From Candidatus Kuenenia stuttgartensis (GTDB lineage Bacteria > Gemmatimonadota > Gemmatimonadetes > Gemmatimonadales > Gemmatimonadaceae), in assembly GCA_943330235.2 (NCBI GenBank), contig CALQGY020000032.1, forward strand, positions 1 through 33,310: a DNA stretch of 33,310 nucleotides, in the 5' to 3' direction. The number at the start of each line of letters is the position of its first letter. Position 1 is the stretch's first letter. Positions 24,457 through 32,943 of this stretch are shown here, piece by piece. The position numbers and the translations under genes are program-made. A model generated the notes under the pieces. That model ran no database searches, had not been told where the DNA came from, and saw nothing but the letters and a program-made list of their open reading frames with translations.

Positions 24457-26046
24457 CTACGACGGCCGCGTGCTTTCGCGCTCGCGTTCGCGTTCGCGAT
24501 CTACGAGGAGACGCCGCAGGATCTTGCCGGACGGTGACTTCGGAATGCTGTCCACAAACTCTACGCGACGCACCTTCTTGTAGTGCGACACGTGTGCCGC
24601 GACAAAAGCCATGACGTCGTCGGCGGAGATGGGGGCTCGCGCCACGATGAACGCCTTGGGAATTTCACCGGCTTCTTCATCGGGCACGGGAATGACGGCC
24701 GCGTCGGCAATGGCCGGGTGCGTGACCAACAGCGCTTCGAGTTCGGCGGGGGCGACCTGCAGCCCCTTGTATTTGATGAGCTCTTTCACGCGATCGACGA
24801 TGGCAAACCAACCGCGGTCGTCCACCACCGCGACATCACCGGTGCGGAACCAGCCATCGTCGCTCAGGCAGGCGGCGGTGGCCTCGGGCTTGTTGAAGTA
24901 GCCCTTCATGACTTGCGGCCCGTGAATCCAGAGCTCACCGCGCTCACCAACCGGCACGTCGTCGCCGGTGAGCGGATCGACCAGACGGCAGACCGTGTTG
25001 GACAGCGCGGGGCCGACCGACGAGGGCACCGGCGTCTCGCACTCCATGGGATGCGTGTGCGTGACCGGGCTGGTCTCGGTGAGGCCGTAGCCCTGTCGCA
25101 CGCGACATCCCAGCCGCTGCTCCACCGCCACCGCGAGCTCACCGCCCAGGGGCGCGGCGCCGCTGAAGACCGTCTGCAGCGCGCTCAGATCATAGTTTGC
25201 GACCATCGGGTGCTTGGCGAGCGCCAGCACGATGGGCGGCACCACATTCACATACGTGACGCGATGATCCTGCAGCGTTTTGAGAAACAGTTCAAGTTCG
25301 AACTTGGGCAGGGACACGATGGTGGATCCCTGCACCAGCGCGCCGCCCAGAATGACCACCATGCCGTAGATGTGAAAGAAGGGCAGGACGCCGACGATGG
25401 TATCGTCGGGGGTCAACATGGGCACCGGCGCATGCATCTGACACAAATTCGCCACCAGATTGCGATGCGTCAGCATCACGCCCTTCGGGATCCCCGACGT
25501 GCCGCTGGAGTACGGCAGCACGCACACATCGGTGGCCGGGTTGATCGCCACCTCCGGCGGCGTATCGCCGTGCGCGAACAATTCGGCGTACGGCACAGCC
25601 GGCGCGTGTTCGCCGAACACCACGATCTCACGCACGGTGCCCGCTAGGCGTGCCGCCGCCGCGCACTTGTCGTACAGGTCGGGCACCGTGAACAGCATCA
25701 CCGCGCCGGAGTCGGCAAACTGTACGCCGATCTCTTCGGCCGTCGCCGCCGGGTTGACCGTCGAGCAGATGGCCCCGATGGAGACAATGGCATAGAACAC
25801 GACCGCGAAATCGGGCGTGTTGGGCGAGACCAAGCCCACGACATCGCCCTTGTGCACGCCATGCGCCGCGAGACCGGACGCGACCTGCCGGATGGCCGTT
25901 GCGAGTCCGGCATACGTGTACGAACGCCCGCTGGCCCCGCACACAATGGCCGTCTTGTCACTCAGCGTCTTCGCGTGCTGCAAGACAAACGGGACCAGCG
26001 GCGTGTCGGGAATGTCGATATCGGGATACGGACTGCGAATCATCAT
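24457..26046 (-). CDS. Acyl-CoA synthetase / 4-coumarate-CoA ligase-like AMP-binding enzyme
   Basis: 529 aa of the ANL superfamily. It activates a carboxylate to an acyl-adenylate and then a CoA thioester. Seen are the P-loop SSGTSGIPKG (residues about 180-189), GYGLTETSP, GWFRTGDVA, the hinge region VDRVKELIKYKGLQVAPAELE and the C-terminal catalytic Lys in SPSGKILRR (about K508). The sequence is closest in style to 4CL-like ligases, but the substrate (fatty or aromatic acid) cannot be read. The C-terminus is a charged RE-repeat tail. ATG at 26046 has AAGG upstream; the frame continues to a TTG at 26097. It sits between the amidohydrolase and the oxidoreductase in the - run. Confidence 0.9.
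   Translation of the reverse strand: MMIRSPYPDIDIPDTPLVPFVLQHAKTLSDKTAIVCGASGRSYTYAGLATAIRQVASGLAAHGVHKGDVVGLVSPNTPDFAVVFYAIVSIGAICSTVNPAATAEEIGVQFADSGAVMLFTVPDLYDKCAAAARLAGTVREIVVFGEHAPAVPYAELFAHGDTPPEVAINPATDVCVLPYSSGTSGIPKGVMLTHRNLVANLCQMHAPVPMLTPDDTIVGVLPFFHIYGMVVILGGALVQGSTIVSLPKFELELFLKTLQDHRVTYVNVVPPIVLALAKHPMVANYDLSALQTVFSGAAPLGGELAVAVEQRLGCRVRQGYGLTETSPVTHTHPMECETPVPSSVGPALSNTVCRLVDPLTGDDVPVGERGELWIHGPQVMKGYFNKPEATAACLSDDGWFRTGDVAVVDDRGWFAIVDRVKELIKYKGLQVAPAELEALLVTHPAIADAAVIPVPDEEAGEIPKAFIVARAPISADDVMAFVAAHVSHYKKVRRVEFVDSIPKSPSGKILRRLLVDRERERERESTRPS
24477..24500 (-). repeat. Hexanucleotide repeat encoding (Arg-Glu)n at the ligase C-terminus
   Basis: About four copies of a CGTTCG/CGCTCG-type hexamer (+ strand) give RERERERE in the last 13 residues of the acyl-CoA ligase. 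Confidence 0.75.
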
Positions 26047-26110
26047 GCGGGCGTACCTTGAGGGCGAGAGATCGACACACGTCGTGATGCGGTGCAACGA
26101 GCGCGCGGAA

Positions 26111-27553
26111 CTACCAGAGTCCGACTTTCCCCTTCACCGATTCAATGATCGCGGCGGGATCGTAACCTACGCCCTGTTTGAACACCATATGCACGTTGCG
26201 CACGTCGCCGATGCGCGCCGCGGGATTACCGTTCAGCACGACCAGATCGGCCTGCTTGCCCACGGCGATGGAGCCGACGAGATCGCTCCGGCCGAGATAC
26301 GTCGCGCCGTTGAGCGTGCCCATACGAATGGCTTCGAGCGGCGTGAAGCCCGCCTCGACCAGCAGTTCGAGCGCGCGCTGATTGGAGTAGCCGGGAATCA
26401 CGCCACCGCCGCCGGTGGGATCGGTGCCCACCACCAGCGTACCGCCCGCTTTCACGAATGCGCGCTCCATCGCCATGTCTTTCGGGAACGCCGTGAGATA
26501 CGGCGACTGCGTGTTCTTGGCGGTATTGGCGTAGCGGCGTTCGAACTCGTCCCGCAACGGCGCGATCAGCACATCGAGTCCGGGCGGCATGGGGCGTCCC
26601 GGCGTGAACGTCTCGAAGATGGTGAGCGTGGACGTCACCACCACCTTGCGATCGATGAGGTACTTGAACAGCGCCTGCACCTCGGGCGCTTCCGGATTGA
26701 GCGCCGCCATGGTGGTCTGCGCGGCGCCGCCGCGCGACACGCACTGATCGAGCGGCTTGTTGGGCACGAAGTCGTTCATGGCGAAGAAGCCATGCTCGAG
26801 ATCATCGATGCCCGCGTCCGCCGCCTCGCGATACGTCACCGAACACAGATGGCCCGTGACCTTCATGCCGCGTGCATGCGCCGCCGAGGTCGCCGCCTTC
26901 AACTCGGCGCGGGTGATGTTCATGTACGCCTTAAACGACGTCGCGCCCTCGTCGGCCCAGTACTCCACGTGCTTCCGCGCGCCCGTGGAATCCTTGAGGA
27001 TCTGCACCTGCGCGAAGTTCATCCCCGGCCCCTCGAGGTACGGTGCCGTCGCATCAATCCACGGCCCCGCCTTCTCGCCCTTGGCAATGGCCTTCGCCAC
27101 CAACAGATCGCTGTAGCCGTTCATGTTGCCGCCGGTCCGCATGGACGTGACCCCACCGGCGAGATACAACCGTGAAAAACTTTCGGTGAGATTGCCGTAG
27201 ATGCCGGGGCCAGTGGGATAGAACAGGTGCTCATGCACCATGACCATCCCCGGCATGACGCTCTTCCCCGTTAGGTCGACCACCTGCGCGCCGGCCGGAA
27301 TGCGCACCGTGGCGGCGGCGCCCATCGCCACGATGCGTCCGTCGCGCACCACCAGCGTTTGCGCCTCACGCGCCGGGGCGCCGGTGCCATCGATGACGCG
27401 CACGTTGGTGAGCGCGAGCACGGCGGTATCGACGCGCACAAACGAACGGACTGCGGGACTGATGGGCGCGCGTTGCGCGACCAGCGGCACCGTGGTGGCC
27501 AGCGAGAGCGCGAGCCACGCCGGGCCGATAAAACGTCGGGCGCAGAGAGTCAT
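26111..27553 (-). CDS. Exported metal-dependent amidohydrolase
   Basis: 480 aa with a signal peptide (LALSLATTVPLVAQ). The small beta-sandwich part precedes VMPGMVMVHEHLF, where H107-x-H109 is the metal-binding HxH. Downstream metal or catalytic candidates are the Lys in TSFKAYM, His in VTGHLC, His in DDLEHGFF and Asp in VVGTDPTG. The C-terminal GTLNGATYLGR and VGSIAVGKQADLVVLNGNP blocks are typical of imidazolonepropionase/prolidase-like amidohydrolases. The substrate is unknown; extracytoplasmic members often act on dipeptides or cyclic amides. It lies 40 bp after the epimerase and 64 bp before the ligase. Confidence 0.9.
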   Translation of the reverse strand: MTLCARRFIGPAWLALSLATTVPLVAQRAPISPAVRSFVRVDTAVLALTNVRVIDGTGAPAREAQTLVVRDGRIVAMGAAATVRIPAGAQVVDLTGKSVMPGMVMVHEHLFYPTGPGIYGNLTESFSRLYLAGGVTSMRTGGNMNGYSDLLVAKAIAKGEKAGPWIDATAPYLEGPGMNFAQVQILKDSTGARKHVEYWADEGATSFKAYMNITRAELKAATSAAHARGMKVTGHLCSVTYREAADAGIDDLEHGFFAMNDFVPNKPLDQCVSRGGAAQTTMAALNPEAPEVQALFKYLIDRKVVVTSTLTIFETFTPGRPMPPGLDVLIAPLRDEFERRYANTAKNTQSPYLTAFPKDMAMERAFVKAGGTLVVGTDPTGGGGVIPGYSNQRALELLVEAGFTPLEAIRMGTLNGATYLGRSDLVGSIAVGKQADLVVLNGNPAARIGDVRNVHMVFKQGVGYDPAAIIESVKGKVGLW

Positions 27554-27593
27554 GGGCAGCCGGTTGGGCGAGAGACGATGGATGCGGCCGAAG

Positions 27594-28502
27594 TCAGAGC
27601 GACTTCATGGCGGCGGCGCTGGCGGCAATGGACACCAATCCGTCCTTCGGATTGTCATGCTCGATGTACCAGTGCTTGAGCCCCACCTTGCGACCGGCGG
27701 CGATGATCTGCTTGAAGTTGATCGTGCCGGCGCCGACTTCCGTCATCGCCAACTCCGGGGCGGGTGTGGCATCCTTCACATGGCAACAGACGATGCGCTT
27801 GGGATGCGCGGCGATGATGGCCATGGGGTCCTGCCCCGCCTTCACCGCCCAATACAGATCGAGCTCGAAGTCCACGAGCGCCGGATCGGTGTTCGCCAGC
27901 AAAATTTCAAAGCCGTTCAGGCCGCTCGCCTGCGGCGCGAACTCGGCATCGTGATTGTGATAGCCCATGCGCAGCCCCGCCTTGCGCGCGAGTTCGCCGC
28001 TGCTGTTGAGCCGATCGGCGAGCCGCTTGTACCCGCCCTCACCGCGGAACTCCGCGCCGAAGGACGGCACAATCACCCACTCGTGTCCCATCGCCTGTGC
28101 CATCGCGAACTGCGGCTCCCACTCGGCATCCGTCTTGGGCAACCCGATGTGCGTAGAAGGGGACGTCATACCATGCGCCTTCATGCGCTCACGCCACCAC
28201 TCGGCCGACTTGTTGTAGTAGCCGGCGAATTCGAGCTCGGTGATGCCCGCCGCCGCAATGGCCGCGATGGTGCCTTCGAGATCCTTCGCCATCGCGCTGC
28301 GTACCGTGTAGAGCTGCAGGCCGATGTGGTTGATACGTCGGGCCTCGCTCACCGCTGCGTCCGTGTCGGGCATCATCGCGGCCGCCGACGCAAGATGCGG
28401 CAGCAGCGCGCTGCCGGCCACGCCGGCCGCCAGCAGGCGGAGCGTGTCGCGCAGGGCATCGCGGCGCGAGAGCGCCGTTGGGGAGTGCTCGTCATGCGTC
28501 AT
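27594..28502 (-). CDS. Tat-exported TIM-barrel sugar isomerase/epimerase
   Basis: 302 aa. The N-terminus has a twin-arginine signal (SRRDALRDTLRLLAAG, residues 12-27) and an Ala-rich h-region. The rest is an AP-endonuclease-2/xylose-isomerase-like barrel: HIGLQLYTVRSAM, ITELEFAGYYNKS, GYHNHDAEF, DFELDLYWAVKAG, CCHVKD and a final WYIEHDNP. The His, Asp/Glu and final Glu positions fit the divalent metal site of the family. Exported members are common next to Gfo/Idh and DUF1080 genes in keto-sugar clusters. The 5' end overlaps the GNAT gene by 11 bp, so co-translation is likely. Confidence 0.9.
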   Translation of the reverse strand: MTHDEHSPTALSRRDALRDTLRLLAAGVAGSALLPHLASAAAMMPDTDAAVSEARRINHIGLQLYTVRSAMAKDLEGTIAAIAAAGITELEFAGYYNKSAEWWRERMKAHGMTSPSTHIGLPKTDAEWEPQFAMAQAMGHEWVIVPSFGAEFRGEGGYKRLADRLNSSGELARKAGLRMGYHNHDAEFAPQASGLNGFEILLANTDPALVDFELDLYWAVKAGQDPMAIIAAHPKRIVCCHVKDATPAPELAMTEVGAGTINFKQIIAAGRKVGLKHWYIEHDNPKDGLVSIAASAAAMKSL

Positions 28503-29013
28503 CAGCCTGTTCCTCGCGGGAAGCCAGTGTGGTCAGTGCATCGCCAGTCACACGGTAAACGGTCCACTCGTCCTGCGGGGTGGCGCCGAGTGTCCGGTAG
28601 AATCCAATCGCATCGGTGTTCCAGTCCAGCACCGACCATTCGAGTCGACCACAGTCGCGCGCCACGGCCAGTCGGGCCAGATGCTGCAGCAGCGCCTTGC
28701 CCACGCCACGCCCGCGCATGGCCGGCTGCACGAAGAGATCTTCGAGGTAAATGCCGGGGCGCGAGAGGAACGTGGAGTAGTTGTGAAAAAAGAGCGCGAA
28801 GCCCGCCGCCACGCCATCGACATCGGCAATCACGACCTCGGCGTACGGCCGCGCGCCGAAGAGCGTCTCGCGCAACTGCGCATCGGTCGCCACGCATTCG
28901 TGGCGCAGCCGTTCGTAGTCGGCCAGCCCTTCAATGAGTTCGCGAATGAGGGGCACATCGTCGACCGTCGCCGCACGGATGGCGACAGAGGTCGGATGAG
29001 AGGCATCGGTCAC
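28492..29013 (-). CDS. GNAT family N-acetyltransferase (SSAT/diamine-like subgroup)
   Basis: A 173-aa cytoplasmic acetyl-CoA-dependent acetyltransferase. The acetyl-CoA loop is QPAMRGRGVGKALL (about residues 96-109). FALFFHNYSTFLSRPGIYLEDLFV, CGRLEWSVLDWN and AIGFYRTLGA are characteristic of the spermidine/thialysine acetyltransferase-like subgroup, so a small amine is the likely substrate. GTG at 29013 is chosen because ACGGAG lies 8 bp upstream and it clears the preceding gene by 13 bp; a GTG at 29058 would overlap that gene. Its stop overlaps the epimerase start by 11 bp. Confidence 0.9.
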   Translation of the reverse strand: MTDASHPTSVAIRAATVDDVPLIRELIEGLADYERLRHECVATDAQLRETLFGARPYAEVVIADVDGVAAGFALFFHNYSTFLSRPGIYLEDLFVQPAMRGRGVGKALLQHLARLAVARDCGRLEWSVLDWNTDAIGFYRTLGATPQDEWTVYRVTGDALTTLASREEQADDA

Positions 29014-29026
29014 GTGGCGTACTCCG

Positions 29027-29986
29027 TCAGCGGCGGTGATGAATCCAGGTGCGAGCACCGCGCGTGAGCACGGACTCGTACTGATGCGTGCGAACGCGCA
29101 CTTCGGGCACGAGATCGAGCGCCATGCGCGCCACCACCAACTCGCTCACCATCGGAATGCGCTCTTCGAGACTTTCCAGCGTCCAGGTGGTGCCCTCCAG
29201 CGGGACGCTGAGCGTGCGAATGGGCGGCGTGCTGCGCCCGTGCCCCAACTCGCGCAGGCCGTCGCCCGTCATCTGGATGAGCGAGTCGCCCCCCACGACG
29301 GCACGCGACGGATTGGCCGGGACGGGGAGAAACCAGACTTCGACGAACTTGGTCTGCGGCAGCGGCACGGGGGTGATCTCGAACGCGCCGGCTCCGGGGA
29401 GCGGCGCCGACAGCCCACGCAGCAACGCGCGTGCAATGCCGTTCACCCGCGCGGTGTCGACGGCGTCGCGGGTGATGCCGCTCCGATCGCCTCGCACCGC
29501 GTACTGCAGCCGCACCGCGATCCCGGTGTTGGTCAGTTCACCGAAGACGCCACGCCATTCGCCACCCTGCTCGATACACGCGATGGACCACGTGCGCGGC
29601 ACCTGCCCCAGTGCGCCCGCGCGCAGGGCGTTGACCGTGCTCTGCAAGCACCGGAAGTAGCCGATCGCGCTGACCGCCCGCACATCGCGCTCCGAATAGA
29701 GCCCCTCAAACGTCTCGGGCACCTTGAGCGTCTTGGGCATCTTGGAGAGATCCGGGCGACCCACGGGCCCCTTGGGGGCGCCCTTGGGGGCGCCCTTGGG
29801 CTGATCGATGATCGCCGGCGTCCGTGGCGGCGCCTTCGCCGAACCGACCTGGGCACTCACTGGAGCCACCAGCGTGGCGACGAGCGCTATCGCGCGCACG
29901 CTCGGCAGAACGATCGCGAGCAACCGCGACACGGACGTGGAGCACCGCAGGATGACTGGCCGTTGCGCGTTCATTCGAGTGAGCAT
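29027..29986 (-). CDS. Exported protein of unknown function
   Basis: 319 aa; I do not recognise the family. A signal peptide is clear (LLAIVLPSVRAIALVATLVAPVSAQ). A Pro/Lys/Gly repeat (PKGAPKGAPKGP, about residues 62-74) precedes the folded part. The visible core has VRAVSAIGYFRCLQSTVNALRAG and WSIACIEQGGEWRGVFGEL, with two cysteines that could pair, and near the end the charged MALDLVPEVRVRTHQYESV. No enzyme motif was found. The ATG at 29986 is used; the ATG at 29974 is equally possible. It lies 71 bp after the conserved unknown gene and 13 bp before the GNAT gene. Confidence 0.7.
   Translation of the reverse strand: MLTRMNAQRPVILRCSTSVSRLLAIVLPSVRAIALVATLVAPVSAQVGSAKAPPRTPAIIDQPKGAPKGAPKGPVGRPDLSKMPKTLKVPETFEGLYSERDVRAVSAIGYFRCLQSTVNALRAGALGQVPRTWSIACIEQGGEWRGVFGELTNTGIAVRLQYAVRGDRSGITRDAVDTARVNGIARALLRGLSAPLPGAGAFEITPVPLPQTKFVEVWFLPVPANPSRAVVGGDSLIQMTGDGLRELGHGRSTPPIRTLSVPLEGTTWTLESLEERIPMVSELVVARMALDLVPEVRVRTHQYESVLTRGARTWIHHRR
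29769..29800 (-). repeat. 12-bp tandem repeat in the exported unknown protein
   Basis: Two perfect CCCTTGGGGGCG units (+ strand) and an 8-bp partial encode PKGA units between the signal peptide and the folded part. Confidence 0.9.
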
Positions 29987-30057
29987 CCGCTCAATCTACG
30001 GGCCGCCGCACGAGCCGGAAACCGCAGTCCCCGGCCGGTCGCGCCGTCTTGTGCGCC

Positions 30058-30495
30058 CTAGACGCCGCGCCAGCCGGCGGCAACCTGACGCGCGAGCACC
30101 GCCATCTCGGGGAAGTCCTGAATGGCGTCGTAGTACAGGCGCTGGAACGCATCGCCTTCGCCGTTGGCCTGCAGCAGCATGCGTGCCCGCTCGAAGAGCG
30201 TCTGGCCTTCGGCCACGCCAAGCCGCGACTTCTTGTCGCTGGTCCGCTCATCGATCATGAGCACCATCTGGGCCATCGGCCGCAGCCAATCAAACCAGGG
30301 ATCCGCAATCACGAGTTGTAGGAATGCACTGTTGTTGGCCACACGCCCGTGGGCGCGTTCGTAGCGAATACGCTCGATGGTCAGGAGCGCGCGATGCACG
30401 CGGAGGAGATCGAGGCGAATCGCCTCCAGGCGCTGCAGGTCATCAGCACTGGCCAGCGGTTCGGCAACCGGGAGGTCTTGCGGCAGTTCGGACAT
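30058..30495 (-). CDS. Conserved-looking cytoplasmic protein of unknown function
   Basis: 145 aa from the ATG at 30495 (MSELPQDLP); the frame extends upstream to 30552 with unconvincing sequence. The protein is helical and has no signal peptide. Blocks that look conserved are LLRVHRALLTIERIRYERAHGRV, FLQLVIADPWFDWLRPMAQMVLMIDE and a C-terminal DFPEMAVLARQVAAGWR. I do not know its function. It opens the - strand run that continues to the oxidoreductase. A weak TTGTAC/TATCAC pair upstream (about 30550-30575) has poor spacing. Confidence 0.7.
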   Translation of the reverse strand: MSELPQDLPVAEPLASADDLQRLEAIRLDLLRVHRALLTIERIRYERAHGRVANNSAFLQLVIADPWFDWLRPMAQMVLMIDERTSDKKSRLGVAEGQTLFERARMLLQANGEGDAFQRLYYDAIQDFPEMAVLARQVAAGWRGV

Positions 30496-30610
30496 AGGAT
30501 CGCGCTCACGGTGTCGTCGAGGGAAAACAGACTCTCGTCGAAAGTGATACACGGGGCGTCGGCGTACAAGCGCCGCGGAAGGCGCGAACGGGCGCGTGTG
30601 GGGCCGTGTG

Positions 30611-30665
30611 GCGGTGAAAATGCGAGAGGGCGCCGATCGGCAAATTGCCGACCGACGCCCTCTCG
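30611..30665 (-). terminator. Rho-independent terminator of the chemoreceptor gene
   Basis: A long inverted repeat at 30623-30665: a 10-bp perfect stem (CGAGAGGGCG/CGCCCTCTCG), then 9 more pairs with two mismatches, closing on AAATT. On the minus strand the hairpin is followed by CATTTTC. It starts about 50 bp after the chemoreceptor stop. Confidence 0.85.
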
Positions 30666-30713
30666 ATTCCGTCAGAAGGATCCCTTCAGGCCGAGGTCAT
30701 CGGCCGGTGGTGA

Positions 30714-32888
30714 TCAGACCGATTCCATCTCCCACATCTCGACGGGCGAGCGCGTGGCCTTCTCGGCGCCCGAGGACTGGCTGCCCTTGGACGACTTGGC
30801 CGACTGTGACCGTGCGAACTGCTTGGCCTGCGAGGCCTTCGCCGGCTGCGGCTTGGCGAAGGACTTGGCCGGCTGCGGCTTGGCGAAGGACTTCGCCTGC
30901 TGCGGACGGGCGTGCTGGCTGGGCTCCGTGTGGCGCTGCGCCGAGTGGTTGAGCGCGAAGCGGCTCACCATACGATGGAGCGAGTCAGCCTGGCCGGTGA
31001 GCTGCTGGGCAGCAGCCGCGGACTCCTCGGAGTTCGAGGCAGACGACTGCGTCACCAGGTTCATCTGGTCGGTACCGCCCAGAATCTGGCGGATGCCCTC
31101 GGCCTGCTGCGCGCTGCTGTCCGCGATGGTCTGCATGGCGGCCGAGACATTCGACACGGTGGTCGCGATTTCGGCGAACTGTGCCTGCGTCTTCGCATTG
31201 AGCTCCGCGCCCTTGGCCGCATCGGCCATGGAGCGTTCGATGACGACGGCCGAGCGCTTGGCTTCCTCGGCGCTGCGGAGTGCCAGCGAGCGCACTTCGT
31301 CGGCGACGACCGCGAATCCACGTCCGGCGTCACCGGCACGGGCGGCTTCGACGGCGGCGTTGAGGGCGAGCAGGTTGGTCTGGAACGCGATCTCGTCGAT
31401 GGTGCGCATGATGCGCGCCGTCTCGCCGACCGACGTCTGGATGGCCACCATGGCGGCGTTCAGCTGCTGCATCTGACCCGCGCCGCTGTCGGCCGTGGTG
31501 CGTGCCGCTTCGGTGAGGGCCCGGACGTTGTTCGCTTCACGCGCACTGTCGCGGGAATGCGAGTCGAGCTCCTGCAGGCTGGCGTTGATCTCTTCCAGCG
31601 AGCTGGCCTGCTGCGACGCGCCGTCGGCCATGGCCTGGCTGCCGGCCGCAATCTGCTCAGCGGCCGCCGTCACTTCCTGCGAGGCGACGAACACTTCGCG
31701 CATCGCATCTTCCAGCTGGTCGAGCGTGGAATTGAGCGCCGACGTGAGCTTCGCATGGTCGCCACGATACGAACCGGCGACGCGGACCCGCAGATCGCGC
31801 TCTGAGACCTTGCCCAGCACATCCGTCGCTTCGATGACCGGGGCCAGCGTCTCGTCGAGCATGGTGTTGATGCCCTTCACGAGGTCCTGATACGCGCCCT
31901 CGAACACCTCATCGTTGGCCCGGACCGTCAGGTTGCCACGCTGCGCCGCTTCGATCAATGCGCTCACTTCCTTATCGAGCTTCCGCAGCGTTTCCGCACT
32001 GCGGTTGACGCTCTGCGCGAGGATGTCGGCGTCGGAACGCGGCTCGACCGTCTTGGTCAGGTCGCCGCGGCTGAGCGCATCGGACGCCTCGGCCGTCTCA
32101 CGCGCGAACGCCGTGACGGCGCGGAACGAATCGGCGAGGACGCCGATCTCATCACCCGACGTGAACGTCATGTCCGACGAAAAATCGCCAACGGCCATGG
32201 CCTTCGCGTGCTCGGCCATCTGCGTGATGGGCGCGCGGATAGCGGCGATAATGGCCCGCGACACCAGCACGACGAGGATCACCGCCACGAGGCAGAGCAG
32301 CGCGAGCGTGGCCTTCACCGTCTGCGCGGTCGACGCTGACGCGGCGCTCAGCTCATTCGAGCTGGCATCGACGCGGTCGCCGAGCTTGTCGAGCTCGACT
32401 TCGAGCTGCTTGAACGTCTTCTCAAGCTCCTCCGCCTTCTGGACCGTGAGGCCGGCGGTTGAGCTGTCCTGCGCGAAGGCCATGCGCGACACATCAGCGG
32501 CGAGCGCCGTGTAGCGCTTCACGATCGGAAACGCATTTTCCGCAATCGCGCGAACGGTGGAATCGCCGGCGTAGAGCCGCACCGAGTCCATCATGGTCAG
32601 CATGCGCTCGCCGTTGTCTTTCACCTCGGCCTGCACCTCGGCCGACGTGCCGGTCAGTCCGAGCGAGACGTTGAGGCGCGACATATTCGCAAGACCGCGA
32701 AGGTTGTCGTGCATCATGTCGGAGAGCATGGCATTGCGCTGCGTCGATACGGCTCCATCGAGCTGCGCGGTCGCCGCCGACAACTTCGAGAGACCGCTGT
32801 AGCCAGCGACACCAGCGACTATGGTCGCCAATACGCCAATCAGACCGATCGCAATAAGCTTCTTGGACAGAGAGAGAGAACGCAGCAT
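30714..32888 (-). CDS. Methyl-accepting chemotaxis protein with multiple HAMP-like units
   Basis: A 724-aa inner-membrane chemoreceptor. TM1 is at about residues 10-30, a periplasmic four-helix-bundle-like sensor at 31-190 and TM2 at 193-213. A HAMP domain follows (GDFSSDM at about 234-240). Three further HAMP-like units are marked by GDLTKTV (275-281), GNLTVRA (318-324) and RDLRVRV (364-370). The signalling hairpin tip ([21 protein letters not shown], 499-519, then [15 protein letters not shown]) binds CheA and CheW. Residues 650-724 are an Ala/Lys/Ser/Gln-rich tail with a 9-residue duplication, ending MWEMESV; no NWETF-type CheR tether is seen. A sigma-28-like promoter lies upstream and a hairpin terminator downstream, so it is probably monocistronic and part of a motility regulon. 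Confidence 0.94.
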   Translation of the reverse strand: MLRSLSLSKKLIAIGLIGVLATIVAGVAGYSGLSKLSAATAQLDGAVSTQRNAMLSDMMHDNLRGLANMSRLNVSLGLTGTSAEVQAEVKDNGERMLTMMDSVRLYAGDSTVRAIAENAFPIVKRYTALAADVSRMAFAQDSSTAGLTVQKAEELEKTFKQLEVELDKLGDRVDASSNELSAASASTAQTVKATLALLCLVAVILVVLVSRAIIAAIRAPITQMAEHAKAMAVGDFSSDMTFTSGDEIGVLADSFRAVTAFARETAEASDALSRGDLTKTVEPRSDADILAQSVNRSAETLRKLDKEVSALIEAAQRGNLTVRANDEVFEGAYQDLVKGINTMLDETLAPVIEATDVLGKVSERDLRVRVAGSYRGDHAKLTSALNSTLDQLEDAMREVFVASQEVTAAAEQIAAGSQAMADGASQQASSLEEINASLQELDSHSRDSAREANNVRALTEAARTTADSGAGQMQQLNAAMVAIQTSVGETARIMRTIDEIAFQTNLLALNAAVEAARAGDAGRGFAVVADEVRSLALRSAEEAKRSAVVIERSMADAAKGAELNAKTQAQFAEIATTVSNVSAAMQTIADSSAQQAEGIRQILGGTDQMNLVTQSSASNSEESAAAAQQLTGQADSLHRMVSRFALNHSAQRHTEPSQHARPQQAKSFAKPQPAKSFAKPQPAKASQAKQFARSQSAKSSKGSQSSGAEKATRSPVEMWEMESV
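30841..30894 (-). repeat. 27-bp tandem duplication in the chemoreceptor tail
   Basis: Two copies (one base different at the end) encode AKSFAKPQP twice in the cytoplasmic tail; a degenerate third copy follows. Confidence 0.9.
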
Positions 32889-32943
32889 GGGTATGTCTTG
32901 GGACTATGAGGAAAGGGCGCGAGGGCCCGTGGAGTGCTCGAGG

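Noticed and set aside
25817-27175. Plus-strand open frame of 452 codons opposite the ligase and amidohydrolase genes
   Set aside because: Antisense shadow with no recognisable domain; typical of GC-rich codon use on the real strand.
27240-28937. Plus-strand open frame of 565 codons opposite the amidohydrolase, epimerase and GNAT genes
   Set aside because: Composition is Arg/Ala/Gly-rich and motif-free, while three recognisable enzymes are coded on the other strand.
30550-30575. TTGTAC and TATCAC on the minus strand upstream of the conserved unknown gene
   Set aside because: Spacing is about 14 bp, outside the normal 16-18 bp, so not called as a promoter.
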